Assembly: GCF_900099705.1 (NCBI RefSeq)
Contig: NZ_LT629695.1
Location: 2,976,001-3,040,000 of the forward strand
DNA from: Agrococcus jejuensis
Lineage (GTDB): Bacteria; Actinomycetota; Actinomycetes; Actinomycetales; Microbacteriaceae
Length of the DNA stretch: 64,000 nt
Reading direction: 5' to 3'
Position numbers and translations under genes: made by a program. This document shows, piece after piece, positions 62,727-64,000 of the stretch; the stretch's first letter is position 1, and each line of letters begins with the position of its first letter. The notes below the pieces were generated by a model. That model searched no databases, had not been told where the DNA came from, and worked only from the letters and a program-made list of their open reading frames with translations.

Positions 62727-63817
62727 GACTGCTCCTTCGACTGGCGCCGCTGCCACACGGCCTCGTACGCGATGGGTGCGAAGCCGACCGCCTCGTTCGT
62801 GGCCAGCATCGGTCGGTTCTCCTCGGCGTTCCACGTGGTCACGCGGCGGTGGCGTGGATGGTGCGTGGCGAGCTCCGCGAGGTTCGCGAGCTTCAGCAGC
62901 ATCCCGAGCCCGTGCCCGCGGTGCTCGCGCACGACGAGGGTGTCGTGCTGGCGTGCGACGTCGCTGTCGCCCGCGAACAGCCGCGAGTAGCCCACGAGCT
63001 CGCCGTCGGGCGTCGCCGCGGCGACGGTGCGGATCGTGCGCCCGCCGCGCGTCTTCTGCTCCTCGAACTCGGCGAGCCGCTCGTCGCTCCAGATCTCGGG
63101 CTCGAGCGCGAGGTCGCCGACGGGTGCATCCGTCGACATGCGCTCGTGCAGCGCGCGCACCGCGGCCCGGTGCTCGGCGGGGGTCGCGCCCTCCCAGGCG
63201 ACGACGCGGTAGCCGGCCGATCGCTCGTGCGCGGCGGCGAGCCGCTCCGGCAGGTCGGGCAGCGCGTCGAGGTCGACGAGGCTCACGCGGTACACCTGCT
63301 CGAGCGCGAAGCCCGCCTCGACGAGCGGCGCGGCCTCGGCGTCGGCCGGGTCGGCGGCGCCGAATCCCGTCGACGCCGCGATCGCCGCGCTGCCGGGCGC
63401 AGCCGTCGCGAGACCCGGCGAGCCGCCCATCACGACGATGCGCCCCTGCGCCTCCGCCATCGCGAGCACGTGCGCGACGAGCGTGCGGTGCACGGCGCGG
63501 GCCTCCGCGGCGTCGAGCGCGGGGTCGGATGCGGTGCCGAAGTCGAGCACGTCGGTCGACTCCTGCATCGGCAGCCACAGGTCGGCAGCGCCGAGCAGGC
63601 GGTCGCCGTCGACGGCCTCGAGCCGCACGTGGCGCTCGCTCGGCGACGAGGCCCACGCCGCGAGGCGCTCGTCGGGCCGCAGGTCGAGGACGCCGGGCGC
63701 GTATCGGGCGTCGGCGACGCGGATCGCGAGCTCGTGATGGCGACGGAAGCGGTCGCCGCGCTCGCCGACCTCGTCGGCAGCGTCGGGGAGGTCGACGGTG
63801 CGCACCTCGACGGTCAT
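62723..63817 (-). CDS. Two-domain GNAT acetyltransferase, first of a tandem
   Basis: A 364-residue paralogue. The C-terminal domain is intact (EHRGHGLGMLLKLANL, TWNAEENRPMLATNEAVGF). In the N-terminal domain the acetyl-CoA loop R-R-x-G-x-G has decayed to AEARAVHRTL, so only one domain may be active. GAGAGGG precedes the ATG. It heads the three-gene run. Confidence 0.78.
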   Translation of the reverse strand: MTVEVRTVDLPDAADEVGERGDRFRRHHELAIRVADARYAPGVLDLRPDERLAAWASSPSERHVRLEAVDGDRLLGAADLWLPMQESTDVLDFGTASDPALDAAEARAVHRTLVAHVLAMAEAQGRIVVMGGSPGLATAAPGSAAIAASTGFGAADPADAEAAPLVEAGFALEQVYRVSLVDLDALPDLPERLAAAHERSAGYRVVAWEGATPAEHRAAVRALHERMSTDAPVGDLALEPEIWSDERLAEFEEQKTRGGRTIRTVAAATPDGELVGYSRLFAGDSDVARQHDTLVVREHRGHGLGMLLKLANLAELATHHPRHRRVTTWNAEENRPMLATNEAVGFAPIAYEAVWQRRQSKEQS

Positions 63818-63966
63818 GGCTGTGCCCTCTCGCCGCACCGCGATCGCAGGGCAGCCTTGCAGCGTAGCCCGCACCGGCTCGCGCGGCAACGCGTGCCCGG
63901 CCCGCCTGCGCGGCAACACGCCCGGTCGGCGCTACCTTGGGAGCGATCCATCCACCCGGGAGCCGC

Positions 63967-64000
63967 GTGTACCTCAAGAGCCTCGACGTCAAGGGCTTCA
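63967..64000 (+). CDS. smc: Chromosome segregation protein SMC, N-terminal codons only
   Basis: The last 34 bases read GTG then YLKSLDVKGF, the conserved first strand of SMC ATPases (MYLKSLTLKGFKSFA-type). GGGAG lies four bases upstream. The rnc-mutM-smc order supports it. The rest is outside the window. Confidence 0.75.
   Translation, partial: MYLKSLDVKGF

Overview
The window is GC-rich DNA (strong G/C preference at third codon positions, genes on both strands) from an actinobacterium. Several traits point to Actinobacteria and fit Microbacteriaceae best: a fused Kgd-type 2-oxoglutarate decarboxylase, a SigH/RsrA pair, a GuaB1-type enzyme, a RamB-type regulator, a tmRNA tag ending in FALAA, and many TANNNT boxes 6-9 nt before a start codon (leaderless transcription). 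The six-gene mevalonate operon narrows this to mevalonate-using lineages; Agrococcus is a guess I cannot test here.

Layout. 1-1055: end of a Tad/Flp pilus operon. 1056-3940: a lower-GC accessory patch with a membrane-anchored PD-(D/E)XK nuclease-like gene and a TIR/deoxyribosyltransferase-like gene. 3944-5606: an MFS transporter and a small membrane protein. 5722-12056: mevalonate operon in the order mvk-mvaD-pmk-fni-mvaA-mvaS, every junction overlapping, preceded by a leaderless 28-codon ORF coupled to mvk. 12153-14344: SdhA-like flavoprotein and a minimal siderophore-interacting-domain protein under an IdeR/DtxR-type iron box. 14402-19205: prfB, an HpaB-type oxygenase, ftsE-ftsX, smpB. 19221-22308: proline-rich membrane protein, pfkA, tmRNA. 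22417-23562: an MBL-fold hydrolase of foreign look beside the tmRNA gene. 23575-30074: rhodaneses, VOC protein, inositol-monophosphatase-family enzyme, Lrp and MarR regulators, rsgA, aroA. 30145-33342: sigH-rsrA, then a tandem pair of QueC-like PP-loop proteins. 33353-37913: glyoxylate shunt (aceA, aceB) divergent from a RamB-type regulator. 38080-45649: kgd, an HNH nuclease, a Pol I-like polymerase, guaB1. 45719-49360: a second leaderless small ORF coupled to two DUF21/CBS membrane proteins and a GT-C-type membrane protein. 49357-55199: methionine genes metX and metY, an acyltransferase, an SDR, an EamA transporter and a nested palindrome. 55200-64000: MFS transporter, yceD-rpmF-rnc-mutM, an aldehyde dehydrogenase, three tandem GNATs and the first codons of smc.

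How the parts work together. The mevalonate operon runs from acetoacetyl-CoA to IPP/DMAPP. SmpB and tmRNA are both encoded here (ribosome rescue). aceA/aceB allow growth on acetate or fatty acids and sit beside their likely regulator. MetX and MetY make homocysteine from homoserine. SigH/RsrA is a thiol-redox switch. The least explained items are the nuclease/TIR-like pair, the MBL gene, the duplicated PP-loop proteins and the two coupled leaderless small ORFs.
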